DNA of 64,000 bases from Stieleria neptunia (GTDB lineage Bacteria > Planctomycetota > Planctomycetia > Pirellulales > Pirellulaceae). Below are positions 28,392 to 36,989 of the stretch, piece by piece; within the stretch, counting starts at the first letter, position 1, and each line of letters begins with the position of its first letter. The stretch lies in NCBI RefSeq assembly GCF_007754155.1, contig NZ_CP037423.1, forward strand, positions 10,350,938-10,414,937. The letters run 5' to 3'. A program made the translations under genes and the position numbers. The notes beneath the pieces were generated by a model. That model was given only the letters and a program-made list of their open reading frames with translations, ran no database searches and was not told the DNA's origin.

Positions 28392-30338
28392 GGTGGAGGA
28401 GAGCAGCATCCACCATAACGGGTCGGTGGCGGTCTTGGTTTCGCGGCTCGCGTGTTGCATGCTCGACAACGTCGTTTGAACCTTTTCTGAATCGAAGAAC
28501 GGATGGTCGTCGATTTTTGACTGCACGTAGTCTCTGATCCGCCGACATCGCAGCAGGCTGTCTGCCAGCGGCGGCGCGTCAAAGGGTTGTTTCGGACGCT
28601 CGGCAATGCACGTCGGCAAACGATCCCGCATCGCCGTGCGAAGCAGCCATTTGTCGGTGAATCCGCTGCCGCTGTGAGCGGAAGGGGAGCGTGACGATCG
28701 AGGGGAATGGGGGCGGAGCAAACTGGAAACGGGCTGATCTTTCACCCATTCGAACAGCAGATGGTCCAACATCGGCAATCGGCCCTCGGTGCCGTGCGCC
28801 GCTTCGCATCCGTCGCCCAAGGTGCGCAAAATGTTCTGTGCCAAAGCCGTCTTGATCCAACAATAGAGTGACTGGTGGATGACATGCCGGTCACGTAGTT
28901 GTTCGTGATTGATTACACCGGCGGCGAGTTCTTCCATCGCGTCTCGTCCGTCGAACTGCGCCAGGAAATCTCGTCTGACGTGCGAGCGGAGCATCCAACC
29001 CTGTGACGCTTTGGCAGCCAGGAACGTCGGCAGGAACCCCAACGCGTCGTGGATCGCCCGCGTCGGCAGCGCGGCGCCGGCAGCGGGGAGCATGCTGCCG
29101 TAGGAGTTTCGATTGTCTGCATGGATCGTTTCAATCGCACTCGGCGCCGTCTGTCGGCAGAGATCGATTTTCAGATGGGCGTATCCGGCCAGCAGCTCGT
29201 CTGCCCCTTCGCCGGTCAGTGCGACTTTGTACCCGGCATCGGAAATCGCCCGGCTGAGCAGGAACTTGGCGGGCAAATGCCCGTTGACGCACCAGCCTTC
29301 GCTGGTCGCAACCGCTTGCCCGATGGCATCGATCAATCGGTCCGGGGCGCCGTCAACGCCGTGGAATGCAACGCCCGTCCGCGCCGCCATTTCGATCGCA
29401 AACGTGGTTTCATCGTGGTCGCGTTGTCCGGGAAAACCGATCGAAAACGCCGAGGCAACGGCACCTTGCCGCGAAGCCGATTCCAAGACACTGCACGAAT
29501 CGATGCCGCCGCTGAGATGGGCCACCAGGGGAACATCCCCCCGCAACCGTATCTTGACCGCTTCATCCAAGCGATCCGCGAAGGCAGCGGCTGTATCCCG
29601 TGGATCTTCCCGGCGGCTGTGCGATTGCTGATCGATCAATCTGGGGTAATCCAAATCCCAGTATTGTCGCAGTGTGACGGTCTCGGCCTGGGCGACCGCG
29701 ACATGGCCGGGCGGAATCTGGTAGACATTCCGATGCAGCGTGCGATCGGGCAGCGTGTATTGAAAACTCATCGCGTGCCAGACCGATTCCATGTCCCGCT
29801 CCAACGGTATCCCCGCGGCAGCGAACGCACGTGCTTGTGAGGCGAACCAGATTTCGCCTGCTGCCTGGGTATAGAGCAGCGGCTTGATCCCGAATCGATC
29901 ACGGACGGCGACGATACATTCGGCGATCGCGTCATGGATCAGAATCGCAAATTCGCCGCGCAGGTATTGGACGAACTGCAACCCGTGTTGGGCGTAAAGA
30001 TGCAGCGCAAGCTCACTGTCGCTGGAGGTTGCGAATCGATGTCCTTGGTCTTCCAGTCGCCGCCGCAGGACGTCGTCGGGGTCATAAAGTTCTCCGTTGA
30101 CGACAATCGACAACGTGCCTGCACGGTTGCGGATCGGTTGGCATGCCGACGGGCCTCCATTGACCGCCAGGCGGCAATGTCCCAGCCCGAATGAACCGGT
30201 TGCATCGTTTCCGCCCTGCAGCCAAACGGCGGTCCCATCGGGCCCGCGATGGGCCATCGATTCGGTCGCCTGGATCAATCGCCGGCGGTTCAGCATTCGG
30301 GGATTCCCCGAACTCACGCATCCGACGATGGCACACAT
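28383..30338 (-). CDS. asnB: AsnB-type glutamine-dependent asparagine synthase family protein
   Basis: The protein has 651 residues if started at MCAIVGCV (ATG 30338), which places the glutamine-amidotransferase nucleophile at Cys2 as required for class II amidotransferases; the open frame extends 40 codons further upstream. The glutaminase half has AHRGPDG and NGELYDPD; the synthase half has the PP-loop SGGIDS (276-281) and LTGEGADELLAGY. Members either make asparagine or amidate natural-product precursors. Its place within the cluster, with a 25-base overlap with the MDR gene, favours a biosynthetic role. The C-terminal codons lie in a family A repeat. Confidence 0.88.
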   Translation of the reverse strand: MCAIVGCVSSGNPRMLNRRRLIQATESMAHRGPDGTAVWLQGGNDATGSFGLGHCRLAVNGGPSACQPIRNRAGTLSIVVNGELYDPDDVLRRRLEDQGHRFATSSDSELALHLYAQHGLQFVQYLRGEFAILIHDAIAECIVAVRDRFGIKPLLYTQAAGEIWFASQARAFAAAGIPLERDMESVWHAMSFQYTLPDRTLHRNVYQIPPGHVAVAQAETVTLRQYWDLDYPRLIDQQSHSRREDPRDTAAAFADRLDEAVKIRLRGDVPLVAHLSGGIDSCSVLESASRQGAVASAFSIGFPGQRDHDETTFAIEMAARTGVAFHGVDGAPDRLIDAIGQAVATSEGWCVNGHLPAKFLLSRAISDAGYKVALTGEGADELLAGYAHLKIDLCRQTAPSAIETIHADNRNSYGSMLPAAGAALPTRAIHDALGFLPTFLAAKASQGWMLRSHVRRDFLAQFDGRDAMEELAAGVINHEQLRDRHVIHQSLYCWIKTALAQNILRTLGDGCEAAHGTEGRLPMLDHLLFEWVKDQPVSSLLRPHSPRSSRSPSAHSGSGFTDKWLLRTAMRDRLPTCIAERPKQPFDAPPLADSLLRCRRIRDYVQSKIDDHPFFDSEKVQTTLSSMQHASRETKTATDPLWWMLLSSTVA

Positions 30339-31294
30339 TGATGCTGCGTTCTCGCTTCGGGAGGACGAGCCGGGACCGATGTCAGCTCGATAAAGTGTTT
30401 TCGAAACGCATCGTTTTCTGCCGCCTGAAAAGCCTGATCCGACTGATCCGCACTCCAAACGTCTCCCAACAACGATGCGAAATCAATCGCGGGATCGAGC
30501 AACAAGCGGCTCGCTTCGCCAAATTCTGCATAGTTGACCGGAAAGATCTGGTGCTCCTTGGGCAACATCGCTTTCAGGTCCAAGGCCAGCGGTCGCAGCG
30601 GGCGGCTTTTGAGCACCAAGACTCCGCCCGGACGAAGGCAGTCGACAAGCTGTGTGAGCGAATCCGTCGTGCCTTCGGTGTCGATCGCAAAGTCATACGC
30701 GTCTGTTTCGGTCGGCGCCTCGTTCGGAGGGACGCAGCGAATGTTTTCGAAGCCGCGTGATTGCAAGATCATCGCCGTCAATCTTGCCAAACGACTGTGG
30801 CCAAAGACGACACCAAACTGAGTTTTCCCAATCGGTGCCTTCATCACCGCTGCACAGGCCGCCACCGGTTCGAGCAACGCGGCGATACGATCATCAAGCG
30901 AGTCGGGAATCCGCCAGGCGTTTTGCTCAGGGATCGCGACACGTTCGGCGATCGCTCCATCGACATCGACGCCCATAAACTCTGCCGACGGACACGCGTA
31001 TTGCCAACCACCGAGGCAGCGATCACAGCGTCCACATCGCAGCACCGGATCCGCGGCGATCTTGTCACCGATCGAAATGCGGCGAACATCCGATCCCGCC
31101 GAGACGACGCGTCCGACAAACTCATGCCCAAGAATCCTCGGCGTCTTGACTTTGATTCGTCCCGCAGCGACCGCCAAATCGGTCCGGCACAATCCGACCA
31201 GCGAAACTTGAACGAGCACTTGACCGGGTCCACACGTCACCGCGGCAATGTCTTTCCACACCGTCCCGGCGTCGGTTCGAACAAGAGCACGCAA
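30314..31294 (-). CDS. Zinc-dependent MDR alcohol dehydrogenase-like protein
   Basis: A 326-residue medium-chain dehydrogenase. It has the catalytic zinc Cys in GLCRTDL, GHEFVGRVVSAG, a structural-zinc loop CGRCDRCLGGWQYAC, and LEPVAAC. The nucleotide-binding loop reads VVFGHSRLARL, so the usual GxGxxG is degenerate, although the following aspartate-rich strand remains. The start is a TTG with GAGG seven bases upstream. It is the first gene of the leftward cluster and could oxidise or reduce the alcohol or aldehyde released by the A-T-R protein. Confidence 0.85.
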   Translation of the reverse strand: MRALVRTDAGTVWKDIAAVTCGPGQVLVQVSLVGLCRTDLAVAAGRIKVKTPRILGHEFVGRVVSAGSDVRRISIGDKIAADPVLRCGRCDRCLGGWQYACPSAEFMGVDVDGAIAERVAIPEQNAWRIPDSLDDRIAALLEPVAACAAVMKAPIGKTQFGVVFGHSRLARLTAMILQSRGFENIRCVPPNEAPTETDAYDFAIDTEGTTDSLTQLVDCLRPGGVLVLKSRPLRPLALDLKAMLPKEHQIFPVNYAEFGEASRLLLDPAIDFASLLGDVWSADQSDQAFQAAENDAFRKHFIELTSVPARPPEARTQHQCVPSSDA

Positions 31295-31617
31295 TCGGGG
31301 GCCTCACGACAAGAAAAGACTTCCATCCATTCATTTACTTTAAAGGAACCACAGCGCGGCGAAAAGGTTCGGGAAGCGAAAGAGTTTCAATCGACCGAAT
31401 CCTCATGATCTCGTCGATTGAGTGTGATGTGGTCAGCAGACCGATGTACGACGTCCTTTCGAGGTCGTCGTCGGGAGTCCAGCGGACGACGGCCCGGAAG
31501 GGCCATCGTACTCGAAAAATCGGTCGTCCTAAGTTTAAGAGTTGACGAAGCCCTAGGCGAGACATTGATCGCATAGAATCGTCCTTGTCCGTCCCGCCAC
31601 CCGGCAACAAGCGTTTC
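31295..31617. other. Divergent intergenic region between the biosynthetic cluster and cls
   Basis: No gene is seen in these 323 bases. They should hold the promoter of the leftward six-gene cluster and that of cls. The family C repeat fills 31436-31535. An AT-richer stretch lies near 31325-31350 (cattcatttactttaaagg), which may include the leftward promoter. Confidence 0.5.
31436..31535 (-). repeat. Family C dispersed repeat, copy 2
   Basis: This is the inverted copy of 10230-10329, with few substitutions over about 100 bases. It contains a gggcc-type hairpin around 31491-31505 (ggcccggaagggcc). It lies about 80 bases upstream of cls. Confidence 0.8.
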
Positions 31618-33060
31618 ATGATCGATCCCTCCCCCACCAATCTGTCGGTCTTCGGTGCCACCGTCTTTGTGTTTGTGTTGCTCGGCATTGTGTCGGCCGT
31701 CCAGGCGGTGATGACGACGCGGACCTCACAGGGTGCCGTCGCCTGGGCGATCACGCTGGTCACCTGGCCTTTTTTTGCGGTCCCCGCCTACTGGATTTTC
31801 GGCCGCAATAAATTCCAGGGCTACGTCAATTTGCGTCGTGACCGGACCAGCGATGCGATCGACAATCTGGATGACGTCCGACGTCAATTGACGCCCTACA
31901 CCGTCGATCTGGGCACGCGCTTCGGTGAAGCGCGTGCGTTGGAACAGCTGGCCCGGATGCGGTTCACTCGAAACAACGACACGCGTCTGTTGGTCAATGG
32001 CCGAGCCACGTTCGATGCGATCTTTGCGGAAATCGATGCGGCGACAACCTACATCCTGGTTCAGTTCTTCATCATCCACGACGACTCGCTGGGACGACAG
32101 CTGAAAGACCGACTGATCGCGCAGGCGAAACGCGGCTTGTCGGTCTACCTGCTGTACGACGACATCGGGTCCAGCGGCATCCCGAAAGCATTTGTCAACG
32201 AATTGACCGCGGCCGGCGTCCATATCACAGGGATGAGAACGACGCGGGGCTGGCGAAACCGATTCCAGATCAATTTTCGCAACCATCGCAAGATCGTCAT
32301 CGTGGACGGCCGAATCGCGTTTGTCGGCGGCCACAACGTCGGTGACGAATACATCGGCATGCACCCCAGGTTGACTCCCTGGCGCGACACGCACCTGTCG
32401 ATCAGCGGACCGGCCGTGCTCGCGACTCAACTCGCCTTCGTCGAAGACTGGTACTGGGCGACCGAGTCGATGCCCGACGTCACCTGGGAACCGCAACCGT
32501 CGATGGAGCACGATCGGATGGTGTTCGTGCTGCCGAGCGGTCCCGCTGATGACTACGAGACCTGTGGGCTGTTCTTCACGCACGCGATCAATTCGGCCGA
32601 CGACCGGATTTGGATCGCCACGCCGTACTTCGTGCCCGACGAGGGGGTGATCACGGCACTGCAACTGGCGGCCCTCCGTGGCGTCGACGTCCGCGTCTTG
32701 ATCCCCGGAATTCCGGACAAGCCGTGGATCAAGCTGGCCGCGATGTCCTACGTCAACCAAGTCCTGCAAGCGGGCGTGAAGGTGTACGAATACGGTGACG
32801 GATTTCTGCACCAGAAAGTCGTCCTGGTCGACGAATACGCCTCGGCGATCGGGACCGCCAATTTTGACAACCGCTCGTTTCGATTGAATTTCGAGATCAC
32901 CGTGCTGACGATCGACGATGATTTCACCAGCGAAGTCGAACAGATGCTGTTGAACGACTTTGCCCATTCAAAGGAAATCACTCCAGACGATCTTGCCGCG
33001 CGGCGTTGGTGGTCGGTCGCGGGCTCGCAAATCGCGCGTCTGTTCGCCCCGATCCTTTGA
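31618..33060 (+). CDS. cls: Cardiolipin synthase (phospholipase D family)
   Basis: The protein has 480 residues from the ATG at 31618 (MIDPSPTNLS); an upstream TTG is less likely. Two membrane helices come first (VFGATVFVFVLLGIVSAV and AWAITLVTWPFFAVPAYWIF). Two HKD motifs follow: NHRKIVIVDGRIAFVGGHN and HQKVVLVDEYASAIGTANFD. This is the bacterial Cls layout and length, which condenses two phosphatidylglycerol molecules, or PG with another phospholipid, at the inner membrane. It faces the phospholipid operon to the right. Confidence 0.92.
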   Translation: MIDPSPTNLSVFGATVFVFVLLGIVSAVQAVMTTRTSQGAVAWAITLVTWPFFAVPAYWIFGRNKFQGYVNLRRDRTSDAIDNLDDVRRQLTPYTVDLGTRFGEARALEQLARMRFTRNNDTRLLVNGRATFDAIFAEIDAATTYILVQFFIIHDDSLGRQLKDRLIAQAKRGLSVYLLYDDIGSSGIPKAFVNELTAAGVHITGMRTTRGWRNRFQINFRNHRKIVIVDGRIAFVGGHNVGDEYIGMHPRLTPWRDTHLSISGPAVLATQLAFVEDWYWATESMPDVTWEPQPSMEHDRMVFVLPSGPADDYETCGLFFTHAINSADDRIWIATPYFVPDEGVITALQLAALRGVDVRVLIPGIPDKPWIKLAAMSYVNQVLQAGVKVYEYGDGFLHQKVVLVDEYASAIGTANFDNRSFRLNFEITVLTIDDDFTSEVEQMLLNDFAHSKEITPDDLAARRWWSVAGSQIARLFAPIL

Positions 33061-33112
33061 CCCCCTTCTCGGTAACGCTGGGAAGCATTTCCCCATGTGC
33101 CGCTTGAGGTTT

Positions 33113-33310
33113 TAGCGGCAGGGCGCGAGCCCTCCGGTTCTTCCTCTCTGCCACAACACCGCAGGGCTCGCGGGCTGTCGATTTGTGAGCCGCGACGCGT
33201 GAGCGGCCGGGCACCGCGACGCGTGAGCGGCCGGGCACTGCGACGTTGCCCGAGGCCTTACGGCCAGCGGCTCACCAATGACTCAGCAGATCCAGACTAA
33301 ACCGACAGCC
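33113..33310. repeat. Family B repeat, copy 2 (B1 plus B2, with 24-bp tandem duplication)
   Basis: This composite palindrome lies between convergent genes. B1-type arms (tagcgg..ggcgcgagccctccgg and gggctgtcg..cgacagcc) enclose a B2 module (gtgagccgcg to gcggctcac). A 24-base unit starting cgcgacgcgtgagcggccgg is duplicated in tandem at 33191-33214 and 33215-33238. Confidence 0.85.
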
Positions 33311-33322
33311 GTCTCGGCCACC

Positions 33323-33970
33323 CTAAGAAGGTTCCCAGCGTGGGATTTCTTTTTCCGCTTCCAACTCATTCATCGCATCGCAAATCCTGTCCATAAAGCT
33401 GGCCTTCTTGCCGGTCCAGTAAACGGCTTGGCCGATGAACACGTCGCAAAAGAAGGGCACCAAGATGCCTTCGCCCTTGGGCAGAGAACGGCCCAGCCCA
33501 TGCATGAAAACCGGCGTGAAGGGAACTTCGGGATAGCGCCGGGCGACGTGGGCGATGCCCGTTTTGAACTCGTCCCGCACTTCAGGCGTCCCCCGACTGC
33601 CTTCGGGAAAGAGAATCAGGATTTTGCCATCGTCCAGTGCCTCGCAGATTCCGGCCAAAGGGTCTCGGCGCACACCTTTCACTTCGCGCTCCAGCGGAAT
33701 GATTCCAATGATTTTGGTCGAAAACCACGCCATCAGTCGGTTGCGCAAAAAATGATCTGCCGCGGCGACCGGATGCACATCCTTCAACCGCCGCATCCCG
33801 AACAACGTCATCAAGACCATCGTATCGAGATGGCTGTTGTGATTGGCGACAATGACAGCGGGCCCTTTGTCTGGCAACAGATTCGATCGGCGGACGTTCA
33901 AGCCGATCACAATCAAGATGACCGGTCGCACGATCAACAGAAAGTAGAGAAAACGCAGGATGTCCGCCAT
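33323..33970 (-). CDS. PlsC-type lysophospholipid acyltransferase
   Basis: A 215-residue protein with an N-terminal hydrophobic helix (LRFLYFLLIVRPVILIVIG). The acyltransferase blocks are VANHNSHLDTM (HX4D) and LFPEGSRGTPE. The likely role is to add the second acyl chain of phosphatidate, just before CdsA in the pathway. It follows the cdsA-like gene by three bases and is the last gene of a three-gene phospholipid operon. Confidence 0.88.
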   Translation of the reverse strand: MADILRFLYFLLIVRPVILIVIGLNVRRSNLLPDKGPAVIVANHNSHLDTMVLMTLFGMRRLKDVHPVAAADHFLRNRLMAWFSTKIIGIIPLEREVKGVRRDPLAGICEALDDGKILILFPEGSRGTPEVRDEFKTGIAHVARRYPEVPFTPVFMHGLGRSLPKGEGILVPFFCDVFIGQAVYWTGKKASFMDRICDAMNELEAEKEIPRWEPS

Positions 33971-33973
33971 CGT

Positions 33974-34948
33974 TCAACCGTAACAGTAATAGATAAAGTG
34001 AAAGAACAACGGCGCGGTGTAGGTCAGACTGTCGACTCGGTCCAGCACGCCTCCATGACCGGGTAACGTGCTGCCGGAATCCTTGACGCCTAGATCACGC
34101 TTGAGCGCGGAAATCGAAATATCCCCTGCGAACCCGGCGACACCGATGATCAGACCGGCCAACAACGATCTCGGCAGATCAAGATAGGTCAACCAGGGAC
34201 CGACACATGCCGCCAGTGCGACGGTGGACGCGACGCCGCCGATCAATCCGCCGACCGTCTTGCCCGGGCTGACCTTGGGGACGACCTTCTTTTTGCCGAT
34301 CGTTTTCCCCCAACAAAACTGCGCCACATCGTTGAACTGAGTCAACAAGACCAGCAACACCAACAGCGCCGCGCCGCCGGATGCGACGGCCCCGTCATCC
34401 GCCCCGACCGCCATCACGCGAGCCGACTCGCCGGGCCGGATCATCAGCAGCATGGCGGCATGGGACAGGCTAAAGACCGTGGTCATCAATCCCCACTGGA
34501 CCGTCCCGATCGCGCGCAAAAATCCCTTGGTCTCGCCGATCAACACCATCCGAGTCGGCAACCAGATGAACATGTAAACGGGAATAAAAATGATGAACAT
34601 CCCGAACCACACGGTTCCCACCCAAATGTATTGCAAGGGGATCGCCAAATAAGCCCAAAACAACACGCGATGATCAGCCCGCCGCGTCGGAATGAGCGAC
34701 AAGAACTCCTTCAAGGCGAGAAAACTGACGAAGCCAAAAAAGACGATTGCCGTTGTCGTCGAAACGGCCAACACTGCCGCAAAGGACACCACGATGATCC
34801 ACCACGTCCGAACGCGAAGCACCAATTCGGTGTCATCGCGATCGGGGGCGGAACGCTTCCGCAAAAATAAAATCGCGTTGGCAAGCAGCAGCAACCCTGC
34901 GATCCCGGCGAACGTCAAATGAATCTCTGGCGAGAGGTGTTCGAACAA
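33974..34948 (-). CDS. cdsA: Phosphatidate cytidylyltransferase (CDP-diglyceride synthetase)
   Basis: The protein has 324 residues from a TTG at 34948, which sits just after the upstream stop and has AGGGG about seven bases before it; the open frame beyond that overlaps the neighbour gene and looks non-coding. About eight membrane helices are followed by the family signature around SALKRDLGVKDSGSTLPGHG, then GVLDRVDSL. CdsA makes CDP-diacylglycerol from phosphatidate and CTP, feeding the CDP-alcohol phosphatidyltransferase encoded upstream. Confidence 0.9.
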   Translation of the reverse strand: MFEHLSPEIHLTFAGIAGLLLLANAILFLRKRSAPDRDDTELVLRVRTWWIIVVSFAAVLAVSTTTAIVFFGFVSFLALKEFLSLIPTRRADHRVLFWAYLAIPLQYIWVGTVWFGMFIIFIPVYMFIWLPTRMVLIGETKGFLRAIGTVQWGLMTTVFSLSHAAMLLMIRPGESARVMAVGADDGAVASGGAALLVLLVLLTQFNDVAQFCWGKTIGKKKVVPKVSPGKTVGGLIGGVASTVALAACVGPWLTYLDLPRSLLAGLIIGVAGFAGDISISALKRDLGVKDSGSTLPGHGGVLDRVDSLTYTAPLFFHFIYYCYG

Positions 34949-34950
34949 AT

Positions 34951-35685
34951 CTAATTCCCCTGCGTGGCATCGGCTTCGGCTTCGGATTCGTCGTCCGATG
35001 GCAGCACGACCTCGCGTCTCATTCCGGCATGCAGTGTTTCGGAAATGATCCTCAGACGGCGCACCGAGGTGATGACACCGCCGACGATGATCAATCCCAA
35101 GACCGCTCCCATGACAGGGGCTTGCCAGCGTCCGGTCGGTCCCGAGCTTGCCAGCGAGAGGAACGCACAGAGGACGCAACCGAACGTCATCAACGCCATT
35201 CGCTGCGGCTTGGCCATCGGCCCGGCAAAGACTTCACCCGCGCCCGCGCTGGATCCGATGGCGCGGACGTAGGCGACAAAGACGGCAACGACCGCCGCGG
35301 CCAGGCCCAGTTCGGCGCGCGAGGCCAACGAGTATCCCGCGCCGATCAGAATCGCGGCGTCCGAGATACGATCGGGAACCTCGTTGTACAACACGCCCAC
35401 CGGAGACGCTTTCCCCCCTTCGACGGCCACCATGCCGTCGAGCAAGTTGGCGATCAACCGCAGTTGCATGCAACCGGCTGCCGCTAGATAGAGGATCGCG
35501 AGGGCGCCAGACGATTCCGCCAGCGACGTTCCGGCCAGCGACAGGCCGGCGATGACGCCGAAGACGATGCTGGCGGTGCTGATCATGTTGGGCGTCACGC
35601 GGGTCTGCGCCAGTCGTTCCGCTGCGTACTGAAACACCTTCCATTGGCGTGTCTTCAGCGGGCGTCGTCCCTCGACTTCATTCAT
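34951..35685 (-). CDS. CDP-alcohol phosphatidyltransferase family protein
   Basis: A 244-residue membrane protein with about six helices. The active-site region is ANLLDGMVAVEGGKASPVG and then NEVPDRISD, a variant of DGxxARxxxxxxxxGxxxDxxxD in which the Arg is replaced by Val and the spacing to the last aspartates is longer. It probably transfers a phosphatidyl group from CDP-diacylglycerol to an alcohol (glycerol-phosphate, inositol or similar); the acceptor is unclear. It is the first gene of the phospholipid operon. The C-terminal tail is acidic. Confidence 0.85.
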   Translation of the reverse strand: MNEVEGRRPLKTRQWKVFQYAAERLAQTRVTPNMISTASIVFGVIAGLSLAGTSLAESSGALAILYLAAAGCMQLRLIANLLDGMVAVEGGKASPVGVLYNEVPDRISDAAILIGAGYSLASRAELGLAAAVVAVFVAYVRAIGSSAGAGEVFAGPMAKPQRMALMTFGCVLCAFLSLASSGPTGRWQAPVMGAVLGLIIVGGVITSVRRLRIISETLHAGMRREVVLPSDDESEAEADATQGN

Positions 35686-35840
35686 GATCGCAGACCCATC
35701 GAGTACCTGTCGTCACCCATCACACCATCACGGCGATCGTCATCCCCTGACGGTGCCCACGACCATCCAGTGTTCAGCTACTAGCTTAGCAGGGTTCCGC
35801 AGTTGAAATCGGCTTCAACCCTGCAGAGACCTGCGGAAGA

Positions 35841-35906
35841 GGAACGTGGCGCATGCTTCCAGCTTGCGTTACCGGAATCGCAAGCTGGAAGCTTACGCCA
35901 CGTTCC
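35841..35906. terminator. Family A inverted pair, copy 3: terminator-like hairpin
   Basis: Two family A units face each other (35841-35868 and 35879-35906) with a 10-base loop. The 28-base arms pair with only two to three mismatches (gcgcatgc against gcttacgc). It lies directly after the SDR stop codon (leftward gene). A terminator role is inferred from position and structure. Confidence 0.7.
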
Positions 35907-35917
35907 AGACTGCCGAG

Positions 35918-36670
35918 CTACAGCAGCGTCTGACCGCCGTCGACGCTCAGGATCTGGCCGGTCGTCATCGCGGTTCCGGTGGCGAAGAACAACACGGCGT
36001 CGGCGATGTCGTCCGGCTGGGACGCCTTGGGGATCGGATAGCCGGCGACCATCGCATCGAGGTCCCATTTCGGGTTGCCCTCCTTGATCCATCGACTGTC
36101 GATCGGGCCGGGGCAAACCGCGTTGACGCGGACTTCGGGCGCCAGCACACGGGCCAGTGATTTGGTCATCGTGTTCAGGCCGGCCTTCGTCGCGCAGTAG
36201 GCGATCGACGACCCGCTGCCGGTGATCCCGGCGACGGAGCTGACATTGACAACGCTTCCCGAACCGCCGGCCCGTAACAAATCGGCGGCCGCCCGCGTGA
36301 CAAAGAACGCGCCTTTCAAATTGACCGCCAACATCCGGTCCCACATCGATTCGGTCAGGCCTTCCAAGTCGCGGTGTTCGATGAATGATGTCGTCGCCGC
36401 GTTGTTGACCAAGACGTCCAATCGCCCGAAGGCTTCGCCGACGTTGAGAACCATTTTCCGGACGCGCGCGTCATCGGAAACGTCACAACCTTCCACAAGC
36501 ACCTTCGCCCCCAAGGCCTTCGCTTCGCCGGCAGTGTCCAGGGCTTCGGCCTCGCTGCGGGAGTAGTTGACGACGACATCATATCCGCGGCGGGCGAATT
36601 GCAGCACGCAGGCGCGGCCGACACCGGTCGCAGAACCGGTCACAAGTGCAACGGGACGTGAAGTTGGCAT
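35918..36670 (-). CDS. Short-chain dehydrogenase/reductase (FabG-like)
   Basis: A 250-residue classical SDR. It has a TGSATGVGRA cofactor motif (TGxxxGxG), NNAA, the catalytic Ser in NVSSVAG, YCATK for Tyr and Lys, and a final GQILSVDGGQTLL. The sequence after the second strand (NYSRSEAEAL) favours NADP. The substrate is not evident; FabG-like 3-oxoacyl reductases and sugar dehydrogenases look alike. It is followed by a strong hairpin and precedes the phospholipid operon on the same strand. Confidence 0.9.
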   Translation of the reverse strand: MPTSRPVALVTGSATGVGRACVLQFARRGYDVVVNYSRSEAEALDTAGEAKALGAKVLVEGCDVSDDARVRKMVLNVGEAFGRLDVLVNNAATTSFIEHRDLEGLTESMWDRMLAVNLKGAFFVTRAAADLLRAGGSGSVVNVSSVAGITGSGSSIAYCATKAGLNTMTKSLARVLAPEVRVNAVCPGPIDSRWIKEGNPKWDLDAMVAGYPIPKASQPDDIADAVLFFATGTAMTTGQILSVDGGQTLL

Positions 36671-36989
36671 CGAGGAATCTTGCAGTCAATGGAGGAAGGG
36701 AGAGGAGGAACGACGCCGCTAACATATCCCGTCGAGAGACCCGGGAGTAGCCTGGAGGTGTTGGCGCAGCGGCTCGAACGGGCGGTCTAGTCGGGAACTG
36801 TTGAGTCAATGGTGAGCCGCTGGCCGTAAGGCCTCGGGCGGGCGCCGGCATGCCCGGCCGCTGAAGCGTCACGGCTCACAAAACCGACAGTCCGTGAGCC
36901 GTCCGGTTTCAGCGTGAAAGACCGGAGGGCTCGCGCCCTACCGCTAAATCGAGAAGCGACTTACCGCAAAATGTCTCCCCTATCCCAGC
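36671..36989. other. Intergenic region filled mostly by family B repeat
   Basis: These 319 bases separate two leftward genes. About half is the family B copy at 36788-36946. A tagcctggagg segment near 36749 also occurs at 10005. No gene was found. Confidence 0.6.
36788..36946. repeat. Family B repeat, copy 3 (B2 followed by B1)
   Basis: Here module B2 (gtgagccgctggccgtaagg to cggctcac) stands next to module B1 (gtgagccgtccggtttcagc to ccctaccgcta) instead of being nested in it. This is the only copy that is not between convergent genes. Confidence 0.85.

Noticed and set aside
30761..31408. Plus-strand ORF of 215 codons
   Set aside because: It is antisense to the MDR dehydrogenase and its promoter region, with no domain and skewed composition.
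31726..32967. Minus-strand ORF of 413 codons
   Set aside because: It is antisense to cls, whose two HKD motifs and length are normal.
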